Assembly: GCA_013397795.1 (NCBI GenBank)
Contig: VZTJ01004201.1
Location: forward strand, 194,353-258,352
Reading direction: 5' to 3'
DNA length: 64,000 bases
Source: Orthonyx spaldingii
Taxonomy: Eukaryota; Chordata; Aves; Passeriformes; Orthonychidae
Below, in pieces: positions 1 through 12,746 of the stretch. The translations under genes and the position numbers were made by a program. The notes below the pieces were generated by a model, which was not told where the DNA came from, did no database searches, and was given only the letters and a program-made list of their open reading frames with translations. The stretch's first letter is position 1; every line of letters starts with the position of its first letter.

Positions 1-1433
1 TGCCAGGTATATTTTTACCAAGTTATGTTTTACACAGTGGACTTGAAAAGGGTGGCATATTGAAAAAGCACAGTAAAATAGAAAAGTAGTATTTAGCCTA
101 AACAGTTCTTCCTACTGGCATACATTCAAGTTTTAAAGTGTTTACTTCATGCTATTAAATGTCATCAAAGTGGTCTGAAAAGATTACAAGATTTCAGTAT
201 GTGGACTGTTTTTACTACAAGTTTGTTTCCGTTTCCTCAATTCTAAGATAACATACACTGAAATAGGAATAATTCTCTGTTAATAATGATTACATCATAA
301 CCTCACAAACACCTATGTATTCTCTGATATTAGTGGCAGGACATAAAAGCAATCCAAGATTTGCAAGAAAGCTAAAATTCAACAGTATGTGCTACAATAA
401 TTTTTTTAATGCTGTCTCCAAGAAATCTGAATAAAGCATTAGCAATACCTAAAGATGCAGCTTTCACTGCATCTAAATTATCAACGCAGACATATGGCTA
501 TGTCACCTTCAGAAATTTACTTGGGGAACCATAGATTCCACACTGAAACAAGGAATCAGATTGCTAAAACTGGTCAAAGTAAAATTAAAAGCCCTTACAG
601 CCACAAGAATTTCCTAAGTTGCTTTGAAATGGATGCATAGCATTTCCGTAGTGACTCCCAAGTTGAACTTTGAGAGATACTAATCACAACAGCAGTGTCA
701 GTTCTTAGTATATGTCTGAACTCTCTCTTTTCCATGAAGCCTCAGGATTCTTACTGAGAATAATTACTTCAGAAGATTTAAAAGCAAGAGCGTGTTGATA
801 AGGGCAAATCTCTATGGTTTTGCAAATCAAGAGGAATTCCTGTGACAACACAAGTTGATTAGTTTCCTACATTCAAAATCACAACAGAGTGTAGTGTCCA
901 GTACTTGGAAGCTCAAGATCTGCTCTCTGTGACATAGATTAATGATTTTTCTTTCAATCAAAAATTGATAATGTTCAGAGAGATACAAACACTTCCAGTC
1001 CAGCTTTCAGCTTAAACACTAAAGTCTGGTTCTGTTGACGTCAGGGTAAGACATTTTTGGCAGCCTGAACTCTGGTTTTCCATATACAAGGGAAGCTTAT
1101 TGTTAGACTCCTTTAAGGTCATCGTTTCATGCATTGCCTGCTATTGCACGTCACTGAAATATCATTTATCACTTAACTAATATTTTCCCTCTTAACTGCT
1201 GTTGTGGCATTAGGTGGGAATTCATTATCTTTACACAATTGTATCCAAATAAAAGTTAAATTTACTTTCATTTAAAACAAGCAGGGTTTTTTTATGTGTA
1301 AATTATTTCCTTCCTGTTGTTACATTAGGTGCAGAAACAATCCAAATTGCTTGATGATTGTCCCTTTAAGTAATGCTTTACTGTGGAAATGCAAAAGTTG
1401 AGAGAGTGTAGAATATGTTAGAAGATAACTAAG
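1..1433. other. AT-rich unique DNA, no gene seen
   Basis: This stretch has short stop-rich frames only and no recognisable repeat family. The one motif worth naming is a palindromic CRE-type octamer at 1,036-1,043, listed separately. It ends abruptly where the LTR-like block beginning TGTCGTGGG starts. Confidence 0.6.
1036..1043. promoter_or_regulatory. CRE-like octamer TGACGTCA
   Basis: The full palindromic cAMP-response element TGACGTCA is present. CREB/ATF factors bind this sequence. It carries a CpG, which is rare in the surrounding AT-rich DNA. No promoter or transcript is visible nearby, so function is only a possibility and chance occurrence is quite likely. Confidence 0.2.
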
Positions 1434-1846
1434 TGTCGTGGGTTTACCCAGGAAGAGTCAGTCTTGCAAGTGACCTATAGTGCAGGAAGCAGCGCACCTT
1501 GCTTCCTGGGAAACAGAGCCAGTGACCAGCTAGTTTTGAGTATTGATAAGTATATAATCCAATTAAAGGTTGTTCCGCCTCCAGGGAAAAAACCATATTT
1601 AAGAAAGATACACCTGAGAAAAAACCTTTTCTTCCTGTCCTGTTGCTGCCAGAGAAGCAAGTCCTGTACTTCTCTCTCTAGTAAGAGTGGGCCTTTGCCT
1701 TCCCCCCACCCCCCCTTCCCCCAGAGCGGGGAGGGGGGGGAGGTTTGGGAGGGAGTTTCCAGCAGTGCAGCTGAACGTAGGAGAGGACCCAACCTGAGCT
1801 CTCCGGCTGCTGGGCAAAACATTTTAACCACAGCGGGCAGAGCCGA

Positions 1847-1985
1847 GCCCCTGCTCCGAGCCGGGCAGGGGCCGGGCCGGGCTGGCTCCCTCCGGGCCGG
1901 GTCAGCTTCGCAGAACCGGGCCCTTGCTCCGGGCCGGGCAGGGGCCGGGCCGGCTCCCTCCAGGCTGGGCCAGCTTCGCAGAGCG
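1847..1985. repeat. 73-bp GC-rich tandem duplication
   Basis: Two adjacent copies of a unit run from GCCC(C/T)TGCTCCG through CAGCTTCGCAGA. The second starts at 1,920, giving a period of 73 bp. The second copy lacks about five bases of the GGGCTGG segment and has a few substitutions, so the duplication is not recent. Both lie inside the LTR-like block. Confidence 0.8.
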
Positions 1986-1990
1986 AAGCT
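1972..1990. other. Perfect 8-bp stem, 3-nt loop hairpin
   Basis: AGCTTCGC, then AGA, then GCGAAGCT forms a perfect inverted repeat at the end of the second tandem unit. The first unit has AGCTTCGCAGAACC, without the matching arm, so the hairpin is specific to the second copy or was lost from the first. Confidence 0.7.
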
Positions 1991-2110
1991 AATGAGACTC
2001 TTGACTGCTTCTGCAGCCCGGCTCAGACTTTTTAAACAACCCGGAAAAAAATCATGGGACTGTCGCAGAGGCCCGAGACAGAAAATAACCCTTTCATTGC
2101 CCAAATAAAA

Positions 2111-3789
2111 CTTGCAGAAACTGATCTGCTCTTGCACAAATAAAGGAAAAGTGAGGACACTTACAAAAACACAGCATCAAAACTCAAAAGTCAGTGAGAG
2201 AAGTAAAACTGAAGCTTAGAGGGAAAGAGCATAAAGAGTGCTACAAAGTAGAAGCTGAAAATTCTTCTGTGAAACCATGAGTAAGACCAAACTAAAATAT
2301 TCCCTCTAATATGTAAAAAATAGTCCAAGGGGGGATGTGACGTTCTACCTGCAGCCAGTGCAGCCAGTGAACCAAGGCACCTGTGTGAAAATAAGCAGAT
2401 ATTGAAGTAATTGCAGCCTGATGAGAAATTTGAGTAGAGAAGAGAAGAATCTGTAATCCAGATCCCTTGCCCCGGGGAATGGTCAAAGAAAATTTACATT
2501 GCCAGTCATAGAAGAAGGGGATTTCTTTACTGCAGTATTAAAAGGACTCATCCGTAAAAAAAAATACCCCATAAACTGTCATAACCCACCGTAGTAACAA
2601 TGGGAAAGCTACTGGTGTGGGAGGGACGTTCCACAACAAGCAGAAATCTTTTTCTCCTGGGCGGCTGCTAGTTGTAAAGCTAAAAACCATAAGAACTGTA
2701 TTTCTTGTAGAAAAGTCAACATGGTAAAGCAGGAAAAAACTCCTCTCCCTAAACGAACTGAAAAAAGACTAATTTAGAAGTGGTAAACTGACTGAAAGTC
2801 AAAGTGTTGTTTTTTGTATTGTCATTAAAAAAATGAAGAGGTGAGAAAAGCAAAAGTGTTCTGACAGTTTTGTTCTGGTTCTTAAGTTTTTTTCCTTCCT
2901 TTTAAGTCTGTTAATAAACTCTCTTTATATTCTTTAAAATTTGAACCTGCTTTACCTACTCCTAATCCTTATCTCACAGCAAAATTAAATAAAATCTGGT
3001 AAGTGTGCTGGCATTTAACCAAAAAACTCAAGTAAACGAACTCAAACCACTACACTAAGTTTAAATGTGTCTCTGGGACTACATTGCTGTGCCTGCAGCT
3101 GCTTTTTAGAAGGAAAAAGAACAAGTCTTGAACAAGAGATATTCTTTAAAAACTACTGAAATCTACAGTGTTTCTGACACTCATTTTCAATGCCCAGATA
3201 AACTTTAGTCTAGAAAAAGTCATGACCTGTAATACCATGCCAAGATTTCTCACTGAAATATCAATCCTAAGTTTAATTTGTTTTATTTCTTGTTTGTTTG
3301 TTTGTTTCCCCCAGGGAATATGTATTACTACATGTGGGAGCGATAGTTCCCACAATGTCAAGTCTTTACAGATATTTTAGATAAATTTAAAGGTATCAGA
3401 ATTAGATTATAAGAACCTCTGCAAATATGTAACAGAAAACTCACTGTCACAAACAATGGCTTTAAAAGACATCATAGTAGTTACAAACCAGCAAGTCTGC
3501 CTTCCACCCCTCGTAAGATGGGTGACTCCTCAACAAAAATTAAGGTCCCTGAATATAGAGGAGGACTTGCAAAAAAGCTGGCGTGGTTTCTGTAACAGGA
3601 AATCCTGTCTCACAAGTTACACAAGAGAGTCAGCAACAATACAGATAACAGCAGTCTAGTGAACAAAACAGTACACTAAGATTTTCAAGAGGGTTTCAAA
3701 CTAAAAGTCACCAAAAGAAACTTGTGATAAGATTAGAGGAAATGTCATTTAATGAACTGAAAGTCATCAAAGATAAGAAAGCAAAAAGC
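2111..3789. other. Intergenic DNA; possible LTR remnant on the left
   Basis: About 2,550-2,650 has wording like avian ERV LTR DNA (GCTACTGGTGTGGGAGGGAC), so the block starting at 1,434 may extend this far. The rest is AT-rich, with a short (GTTT)n run near 3,292-3,307 and no credible coding frame. The 67-codon frame at 3,456-3,659 has no recognisable domain. Confidence 0.4.
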
Positions 3790-4400
3790 AGGACTTGGCA
3801 GGTTTTCAGAATGAAGCAGTGTTAATGATACGCCAAAACACCCAATGGACCAGTGTTAAGACTAGTTTTATGCAATGTCTGTCTGCAGTGATGATCCAGA
3901 GAAGAAAGTGAACATTGAAATTTGCATGTTTGCAGATGAAGCTTTTTTTGGATTGTCAGTGTTACCCAAAAACTTCACAGTTTTTGCAAATGAACCAAAC
4001 ATTCACAAACAATAACAAAATCGGTAATAGTTTGATGAACTACAGAATTGGCAATCCTACCAGCAGAAAAAACCCCATGTCTCTATGACATGAAATTTGT
4101 AAGGGACAGTCACATCCCAGGAAAGGGTTTGGGATCTTAACTGATATTTTATTGAAAACATTAATTGACAGACAGGGCAGAGTAGCTAAGAAAATTACAA
4201 TATAATTTTTGGTATCATCAAGAAATATGGCTAAGAAATAAAAAGGAAGGTGTCATTTTGTTGCCATATAAAACCTATGTAAATCTACCTCTTGCTTTTC
4301 CAACATTGCTTGCATTTTCAATATAGAAGAAAGCAGCATTTCAGTATCAGCACCAGGGGGATCAAGGCTTTTTTTAGTGTTACCTCAATCTAGTAAATCT
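3790..4400 (+). repeat. Ancient CR1 LINE relic, 3' part
   Basis: Decayed sequence can be followed in order against the 3' part of CR1 reverse transcriptase: an ACCAGTGTTAAGACTAGT-type block, then AATTTGCATGTTTGCAGATGA (the F-A-D region upstream of the 3' domain), then the later GGGATCTTAACTGAT and GCTAAGAAAATTACAAT blocks. Indels break every frame, so it is long dead. It is much more diverged than the CR1 at 42,930, implying an older layer. Ends are approximate. Confidence 0.5.
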
Positions 4401-4556
4401 GAGATTCCTTATGATTTTGTTGCCCCAGAAAAGATATTTAGCTATCATTTGCTACATGTTGGTGACTAAGAGGCTGTCATGAGCTCTCTTATTTTATCAG
4501 CTTTTTCATACAATCCAAAAATTAAAAAGATAATTAAAATCCTAGATCAGATAAAA

Positions 4557-4589
4557 CTAGTTAGATTAGATTAGACTAGACTAGATTAG
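4557..4589. repeat. (TTAGA/CTAGA)n microsatellite
   Basis: About six pentamer units alternate between TTAGA and CTAGA. Confidence 0.8.
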
Positions 4590-6399
4590 GGAAACATAAC
4601 CACACAGCAATGCTTATATTTCAGCTGGAGCAACTGTAAAGCTACTCATTATATTTAAAAACTGCAACAATGAATATCTAAAAAATGGTCTCTCTATCTG
4701 CAAGCAGACAGTGATAATAATCAATAATATTTTGACTGGTTAGCTTATTTAGGGAACATTTATTTATTTAATAGAACATTTCCATTTCTGTGATCCTAGC
4801 ACATTCATTGTTAAAGCAGGTCAGCAAAATTGCAAACTCAACATTGTAGCAGAAATGGATTAAGTCTGTGCACATACTGTAAATTCAAAATTCTGGAAAG
4901 ATTTACAGCACCACAATTTTCAATGAATTTTTATTATCACTTCACCTTTCTTCATTAAATAAAATTAATCTGTCACAAAATATAGTGTGAAGCACTCTTT
5001 CTTTTTTAGTTATTATTGGCTATTTATTACCTGTCACAACCTCACAATTCCCTTTCCTCATTACCCTTTTCTGGTCATTAATTCAATTTAACTAGGGACA
5101 GCTGCATGAGCACTAATTACTCTTCTCCCCAAGAACCAGCAAACAGTTCATCTTCCTCTTGAGGAGGCTCAGTCTTGCCCTTGTGGAAATTGGTGGAAGG
5201 TAGAAAACAGGAGAGACAGTTCCTTCTTGGATTTCAGGTTGTAGCTTGTTGCACAGGGCGGAGAAATATTTGTAGATGTTTGCAACTAGGTCCAATAAAA
5301 TGCTTGAGCAATGCCAAGTTCAGTACCAGTTTTGACATGTGTAACCTCCAGAGACCACCTGCTGTGAGGAGCAGCCACTTCCTGGTCATTGGAATGAGCA
5401 TGGCAGGCATGCATGTGCACAGGTGCTCTGCACATCAGGTGCTAACATGGAGCATTTGAGGGTCTAGGAAAATCCCTTTGGCTTCTCCAGTCAGTTTGCT
5501 TTAAAGTCTCAAGGGAGTGATCTTAATCTTTATCCACACCTTATGCAGAAGCTGCCTAGTGATACAAATTTGGAACGTTTTGGACAAAGAGAAAAGCTTT
5601 CATGCCAAATGTGAAGCTTGGGAAAAGATCTGAGGATGGAGCCCTCCCCCCAACCATTCAGTGGATCCAGCAACCCCAAACAACTTTGAGTGTAAACTCT
5701 TGGATTTTAAGGAACTGAACAAACAGTTCACTGAAACAATGCTTTCCCACTAAAACAGTGTGATGCGTGTATCTTCCAAGTAACACAGGAGGAGAACCTC
5801 AACTTCCAATCTGTTGCCAGGGAAATCATCAGACTGAATGAGGTTGTGGTTTCAACACTCACAGTCTCGGTGTGTTTTCTGAATACTATGAATACAAACA
5901 GTATTCATCATTTAGCCTTCCACTAAGTTCTATTCTCTACTTTTGATCACAGAGAAGTTGTCATAAATTTCTGAATCCTATACTGGGTTATCTGTACTTG
6001 ATGGTACTGTACAGGCTGTGGAAGTAACTCATGGCTGTAATTCATTGCTTCCTCTATGGACTTCCCTTTTTGTTACTTAGATAACTTCTGTTAGCATATC
6101 TCTTTTTTTGTAAACAGAAAGAAAATTCTTTTGGCAGTATCAATATGTTACTACATCACTGGTGGTCTGAAGGTCATGTACAAAACAATAAATTGCTGTG
6201 TCATATCTCTTACATAGAAGTAAAATAACATAGCAATGTATAGAAAACTTTGTTGAACTTTAATACTCTTAAAAAGTACAGTGAGTGGGTGAGAACTGGG
6301 AACCATTGCTTAAAAAAACATCAACTTTTTTGAAATTGAAAAACTTCAACTTCTGGGTAAAAAGATTCCTATCAATACTATTGCCTAATAACAAGGGGT
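4590..6399. other. Unique AT-rich DNA, no gene seen
   Basis: No repeat family or coding exon is recognised. The frames at 5,113-5,295 (minus) and 5,175-5,459 (plus) overlap on opposite strands and show no domain, so I do not call them. Confidence 0.5.
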
Positions 6400-6968
6400 T
6401 CACTGACACCTGTGGTCAGGAATGTCCCAGTGCCCAGGGTCAGCACTGGTCACACATTCCCTGCCATGTTCTACAAGCCCAGAGCATGACTGGAGCTGGC
6501 TAGACATGGTCAAGGGGAGAAGTGTAGTTTCCTTCTCTTCCAAGTCCCATGTTTTCTTTAACTTCTCTCTAGGCAATGCCCTCTGCAGGGACAGCTTCAT
6601 CAGGGCACTGTAGTCCCTCAGCAGGCAGCTCAGCTCCTTGGAGCAGCTGTGTCCCTGGCAGCATGTCCCTGCAGAGGCCAAGGGTCTCTGGTGGTTCTCC
6701 TGGAAGGCACAGCACAGAGGGATGGGAGTGGGTTGGAAAGGGCAGAGGTGGCTCAGGGGGCTGAGCCCTCTCCTTCTGGCTTTGGCCTCTCCAGGAGAGA
6801 CTCTGGCCTGGCTGGGCTGCCCTGGGCAGAGGCTGCAGGAACAAGAGCTCCGGCCGGCTCGGCCATGTGTCCCTGAGGTTCAGCCTGAGCCCAATTCCTG
6901 CCCCATTCAAACCCTGCCCCTGCCTCTGGGCCTTGAGAAAAGGACTGGGCAGGAGGTCCAGGACCCTC
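6400..6968. other. GC-rich island, probable unclassified repeat or relic
   Basis: A block of about 570 bp is visibly richer in G and C than its flanks, with sharp edges near CTGACACCTGTGGTC and ACCCTCAGTAGG. Open frames exist in all directions (for example 6,569-6,994 minus and 6,638-6,973 plus). They overlap, are proline/glycine-rich and look like by-products of composition. CpG is sparse (CGGCCGG near 6,852), so it is not a classic CpG-island promoter. It could be a fragment of an LTR or another multicopy element, or a GC-rich exon. I cannot decide. Confidence 0.4.
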
Positions 6969-8151
6969 AGTAGGTTATTGAACATTAATGACAATATGGT
7001 AAATTCGTATTATCTCACTGTAGTAAAATACCTAAATTCAATTATAGGATTATAGGCCTCACCCCTGCTTAATTACAATTTAAAATTTGTTGTGAAAGAC
7101 AAGTAATAATGAGGCCCATCCAGACATGTTTCTCCAAAACTTTCACTTTGCAGAAGAATAAGCTAAGACTATCACACATTTTATAAGGAAACTCCATATT
7201 TTACCCATATTTTTTCTCAGTTTTTGCCATTTCTAGGAAATAAGGCTGTAACAAATTTCATGCATGAAATTAATAACCAGGTTATTTACTATCCACTATA
7301 AATGTGCATCAGGTGAATTCAAAGAATATTTCAATGTACTGGAAAAAAGAAAATCCTCCAAAAGCTGTATTGTTTTTATATAAATCTTCATCAGATTTTG
7401 CAAAACAACCAGGCTTAAATTCACTACATGTTGAGCCACATCCACATAGCTCAGTAATTTCATTCCATTCTATATATAGCAAAGACTAATCAACAGTCAC
7501 TACTGTGCTCCTTGAATTTCTAGCCAATCTCTTGACAAGACTAAATATTTGTCTTTCTGTTGAATATAATAAAATCTTCAGTCTCACAAAACATACTATA
7601 CCGACAACTAAAACACAATTCTCTTTTCTATGGCATTGAAAGAATCTTGGTTTGAAATCTTTCCTGCGACAACCTTTCCTGATCAGTTTAAAATGAAGGA
7701 GAATACATTTTTGCCACTTTTGGTAGAGTAAATCAAACCTTATCAGAGCTAAATGGAACACAATTATTTATCACACTGTGATTGCACTAAGAGAATGGTA
7801 ACAATATCATATATTGATATTTTCAGCAGTAAAGCAAAATTGAAACATTCTTCAAAATGACAGGCAGACATGGCTGAAGATAGTTGTGTTCCAAACATTT
7901 TGTTCTGAATTTCAAACTTCTCACTATTAACAGTAAAGCATTCCACTAATGAGAGAAGATTTACCTTTCAATCAAATAACAGTAGATTAAATAGGATCTG
8001 GGACAAGAAATGTAGTTGACTTGTGCACAGAAATACTGTGGAGAGTTCTCCTCACAGAATTATTCTATAGGAGCACTTATTTATCACATATTTTGGAGCC
8101 TGAGTTCCCCTTTTAAGTGAGTGAGAACTAGTTAGTCAGCTCATAACCCTG
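6969..8151. other. Unique AT-rich DNA, no gene seen
   Basis: Only short frames are present, none with a domain or good codon pattern. No repeat was recognised. Confidence 0.5.
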
Positions 8152-8680
8152 TGTCATGCTTTAACTCAGGTAGCTGTCTAAGTATCACCCATGTTCTCTC
8201 ACTCCTGCTCATCAGATGGGGTAAAAGGTCAGAAGAGTAAAAGTGAGAAAGTGTGTGGGTTGAGATAAAGACGGTTTCATAGGGAAAGCAAAATTTACAG
8301 GCATAACCAAAGTAAAATAGGGAATTAATTGGCTACTTTCCATTGGCAAGCAAGTCTTCAGCCATTTCCGGGAAAGGGGGCTTAGTTACACGCAAAGTTC
8401 TCTTAGGATGACAAATGCTATCACTCCAAACATGGTCCAGAATATCCCTTTGGTCAGCTGGGATCAGCTGTTCCAGCTGTGTCTGCACCCAACTCCTTGT
8501 GCACCCCACCCTGCTCACTGGTGGGTGATGGACAGAAAATTCCTTGGCACTGTGTAAGCCCTACTCCCAGTAACAAATACATCCCTGTGTTATCAACACT
8601 GCTTGCAGCACAAATCTATAAAATACCACCATACAAGGCAGGATGAAAGACATTCTATCCCAGCCGAAACCAGCATGGCA
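8152..8680 (-). mobile_element. Solo LTR, passerine ERV family (TGTCATG...CCAG.CA)
   Basis: It begins TGTCATGCTTTAACTCAGG and ends near CTATCCCAGCCGAAACCAGC. These are the two characteristic ends of a very common avian LTR, read here in reverse. The internal block order matches: GGTTGAGATAAAGACGG, then GGTCAGCTGGGATCAGCTG, then GTGTTATCAACACTG. The reverse strand places a decayed polyadenylation region about 130 bp from the TGTCATG end. There is no internal retroviral region on either side. No matching target-site duplication was found, so the right end may be off by several bases. Confidence 0.75.
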
Positions 8681-11600
8681 AGGAACCCTATCTTTCACTC
8701 CAGATATTTAGCAGGCATTTACTTATCAGTAATAACAGACCGGCTTCTGAATCTGATCTTTCATGAACAGTGAAAAGATGGATTATTAAACTGTGCATTT
8801 AATTTGCACCAGAAGCTACTGCAATAGTATTCTTTAAAAAGGGTAAATTTGCACACAGACAAGACCTGTTGAATACATAATTTTCTCTGTTCGTCTGCAT
8901 ATAGCTTTTATTTATATAGTGGTAAAATTCAGCAGCATGAATTTATATTTCAAGTAATCTATGTACCAAAAAGTTTGTGACCTTGTTACATGCTACTTTA
9001 ATTGCAGTTCATATCACATAATACCAAAATATTCAGGCACTATGTCCTTTATTGAAAAATTAAATATCAGTATCAGTTGACTTATGAGGAGCTCCAATTC
9101 ATTGGGAGTTTTCTTAACACGTCATTTGATTGCTGTAAAACTGAACGAAGTATACCATTTGCTCATTTCACAGGGCTTTTTAAAGAGGATGGTGGGTTAG
9201 TGTAGTAGGTGGAAATCATGAAACAAATTTATACTAATAACATGGAACAAACTTAACAATTCTGCAAGAAATGGATTTTTATGTCTTCATGGATCTTTAT
9301 GTCTGCACCTAGTTGCCACAGAGTATGACAGTCCTTCTTGCCAGGTCTTTTTGCTAAACAGGAGAACAATATTTTTCTATATTCAGATTTTATTTATTCC
9401 TATTTTTCACTCTCTTTCTGTCACATTGAGCCGTTCTGCATTGTGAAGGAAGAGTAACAGAACTTCTAGATTTTTGACATGACCTGGCATAAGACTCCTT
9501 TCCAATGTTTCACATGGAAATCTTCAAAATGTAGTAACTTGTATTAATGACATACCGCTAGAACTATAATGTATTTGTACTGGATTTGTAAGGGAGGAAA
9601 TGTGGCTGGTAGTCTTTTTATCTCCTTACATACTATGTCATATTCAGCTGGTACAGAACATGTTCATGTTTCATAAGCCAGAGATGATAAACTAAGCATT
9701 TCTTAGCATGCATATCAGAGTGCAACTGCCTTCAATCAGAGGATGGAAGAATTCAGAATGCAATAAAAACAAATGTATATGCACCTACTACATTAGGCTT
9801 CTTTTATTAATAGAGATCTAATTAAAATTTCACCTCCTGCAAAGTTTCATCCCTAGTTATGCCTAAATACCATAAATGGATCTTGTTATCACATACACGC
9901 ATGCATAGGCCCATTCCTAAAAAATTTGAAAATTTAAAAACTAACTAAGAGAAATTCAGGTGATAATAAAGTAAACCAACCTTATATGAAACAGATGAAT
10001 AAGGGCATAGCTCAAATAGTGAACATCAAATGACAGATATTTGCAGAGGAATATTGGTGGCAAACAGTTTGTGAATAATTATTAAACCTAAATCCATTAA
10101 AACATTTTCCAAATTTTCATGAACTCTTTTTTTTTGTCCAATCTAATATCATTACATGTGGATAGAAGAGTTAGTGTTTTAATATCTTAATATTTTATAC
10201 TTGCAGTGTAAAGAACCTGCTGAGTTGGCATCATCCTAATGTCAGATAAACACTGAGGAGTTGAAAGAATAGATGAATACATTGGTAGGAGCAGCATTGG
10301 CCTATCACCTGATGAGAAAGATATAGAGTAACAGACAAATGATATACAGTAAAACCAAACAAATTTCCTATTTTACATTTTTGTTACTCATTTTCTTTTA
10401 GTTCACTAGGTGATCCTTACTGAGAAATCATTTTCCTGTAAGGCTGTTGAAAAAAATATTTTTTGATCAAAATTATAGATGAGGAAGGGGTTTTTAAAAT
10501 TATTTTCTGGTCATGAAGTTGTTGAGTGGATGACCAGTACAGTATGTAGATGGATTAGTGTTGGCTGCATATCATTGTCTACAGTGGAAGATATTAGAAC
10601 TGCTTCCAAATAAGAAACTGTTCGAATGGTAGTAGCAAAATAAGAGGATTCTTGCAGTTGAAGAGTTACAGAAAAGGGTGAAAAAAACCGATAAAGCCAT
10701 AGCGTTTCTAGAGTGAAAACTCAACTTTATTAAAGTCAATGTAGAAATTCTATTTCGTTCCAGTATTAGGATTTTTTTTTTTGCCTAACAGACTTTCTAT
10801 GAGAGGTCCTGTAGTAATACGCTCACCATGATAGAGTAATTTTGTCCTGTTAGCCAAATTTTAGTTTTTACACTTTAAAAAAATAAAGGGAGTGCCACCA
10901 CATCTAGCAGTCTGTCCTCCTTTTTACAGAGGTAAATTTGTAATGTCACAGTGTCATTTTATTTCTAACTAACAAGTGCATATTTTCAGCCAGAAAACAT
11001 CATCATGAGCTCCTGGATATGAATTATACCTAATGAAATACTTTTCATTCAAACCTCAGCTTTCTTGTGTGCATATAGGAATGTTGTTCTGACAAACCTG
11101 AATATCACAGTCCAAATATGATAACAAGTCTGAATTTTCTTCATATTTATTCCTCTCTTTTGCTGGGCTTTTATATAATAGAAAATACTCATTGTCATTA
11201 TTATTCCTGCCAAATAAAGATCACTGAGTACCAGCTAATGATTTAAAGGGCACTTCCTATAGTTTAAATAATAAAAATGATAACAGAGCAATTTTAAGTA
11301 CTAGTACTCTCCAACTCGTGTAACTTGGTGAAAATCATAGGCCCAACAGACACCTTTTTCACAACACAGTTAATGTCCCTCCAGTCTTAAAATTACACAG
11401 AATTTGTGCAGCCAATACCTCAATTTTTTACTGCAATGTGAAGAGTACGGTTTTCTGCTCACTTCCATGTAGATCCTCCATTTATATTTTTCCTGCAAAA
11501 CTGAACCTTGCATTTCGAATTGGGTAACAATATTTTCCCAGTCCTATGTGAATTTTCCTGATTTCCAAAAATATCTGACCAGTGTATGGATTTGGTTGAG

Positions 11601-11720
11601 TTCTGGCATGTGAGACCTTACGACACTTTTGTCTGAGAACAGCCTGTCTGCTTTTCCACTGTAACACTTAGTTCCACTTAGTACATTCAGTCAGTGTTCA
11701 GGGGACATTAGAAAACTAAT
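8681..11720. other. Unique AT-rich DNA, no gene seen
   Basis: This 3 kb stretch has no recognised repeat and very few frames above 60 codons; the one at 11,482-11,667 (minus) has no domain. It could be intron or intergenic. Confidence 0.55.
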
Positions 11721-12746
11721 TGTGTTAGTTTTGCTCAGTCTGGTTTTTGGTAATGGGAGGGCCACAGAGGTGGCATCTGTGAGAAGCTGCTGGAAGCTTC
11801 CACCATGTCCAGCAGAGTCAATCCCTGATGGCTCTGAGGATGGGCATGCTGCTGGCCAAGGCTGGGCCAATTAGAGAGGTTGGTAACACCTCCATGATGA
11901 CATAGTTCAGAAGAAAATCAAAACAAAGTGCAGCATGCACAGTTTTTACCTCTAGTCAGAGAAGAGGAGGAGGTGAGAACATGTGAGGGAAACAACATGG
12001 AGACACCAAGGTCAGCGCAGAAGGAGGGGCAGGGAGTGCTCCAGGCTCTGGAGCAGAGATTCCTCTGCAGGCCGTGGTGAGGACCATGGTGAAGCAACTG
12101 TGCCCCTGCAGCCCATGGGGACCCCCAGGGGATGCAGAGATCCACCCACAGCCCGTGGGAGAGGTGCCCACGCCGGAGCGGGTGGATGCCTGGAGGAGGT
12201 TGTGATCCAGTGGGAGACCCAGTGGAGAGAGGTGCCCTGCTCCCAGGCTGGAGCAGCCTGGCCTTGGAGGACTGCACCCCAAGGGCGAGTGACCCACGCC
12301 GCAGCAGTTTTGGGAGGATTGTGTGCCCGTGGGAGGGACTCACATTGCAGCAGTTTTTGCTGTTCGTGAGATTGGAGACACTCTGGAGAAGTTCACTGAG
12401 AACTGTCTCCTGTGGGAGGAACCCCATGGTCTCACAGGGGAGGGACTCCTCTCCCTGAGCAGCAGAAGAAAACCTTGAGTGACAAACTGACCAAACCCCC
12501 ACATCCTCTCCGCTGCGCTGTTGATGGGAAGGAGGGAGAGGTTGGGGGAAGAAAAAGTATTTTTAAGGGCTTATTTTACTTCTTATTATCCTACTCTGAC
12601 TCTGTTAGCAATAAATTCACTTTGTACTTTTAAGTTGAGCCTGTTATGCCCTTGGAGTGTTTTTCTCCCGGTCCTTATGTGAACTCATAAACCCTTTGTT
12701 ATTTTTTTTCTCTCTCCTCTGCCAAGCTGTGGCAGGGGAGAGTGAG

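Larger units (their letters stand above)
1434..2110 (-). mobile_element. CpG-rich solo LTR-like block (right end uncertain)
   Basis: The left edge TGTCGTGGGTTTACCC resembles the inverted 3' terminus of avian LTRs, compare TGTCATGG at 45,020 and 61,377. This suggests minus orientation. Inside are a TATA-like sequence near 1,549, a C-tract/G-tract pair (about 1,702-1,741), a GC-rich tandem duplication (1,847-1,985) and a perfect hairpin (1,972-1,990). GC and CpG content rise sharply relative to both flanks. The two overlapping long frames on opposite strands here (1,464-2,108 plus and 1,475-2,137 minus) are low-complexity products of the GC-rich DNA, not genes. I could not find a matching target-site duplication, so the right end is a guess; LTR-like sequence may run on to about 2,750. 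Confidence 0.45.

Noticed and set aside
1464..2137. Overlapping 214- and 220-codon frames on opposite strands
   Set aside because: Both come from the GC-rich, stop-poor LTR-like block with its tandem duplication. They are proline/arginine-rich low complexity with no family match.
6569..6994. 141-codon minus frame in the GC-rich island as a coding exon
   Set aside because: Competing frames are open on the other strand, no splice sites or domain are evident, and composition alone explains the length.
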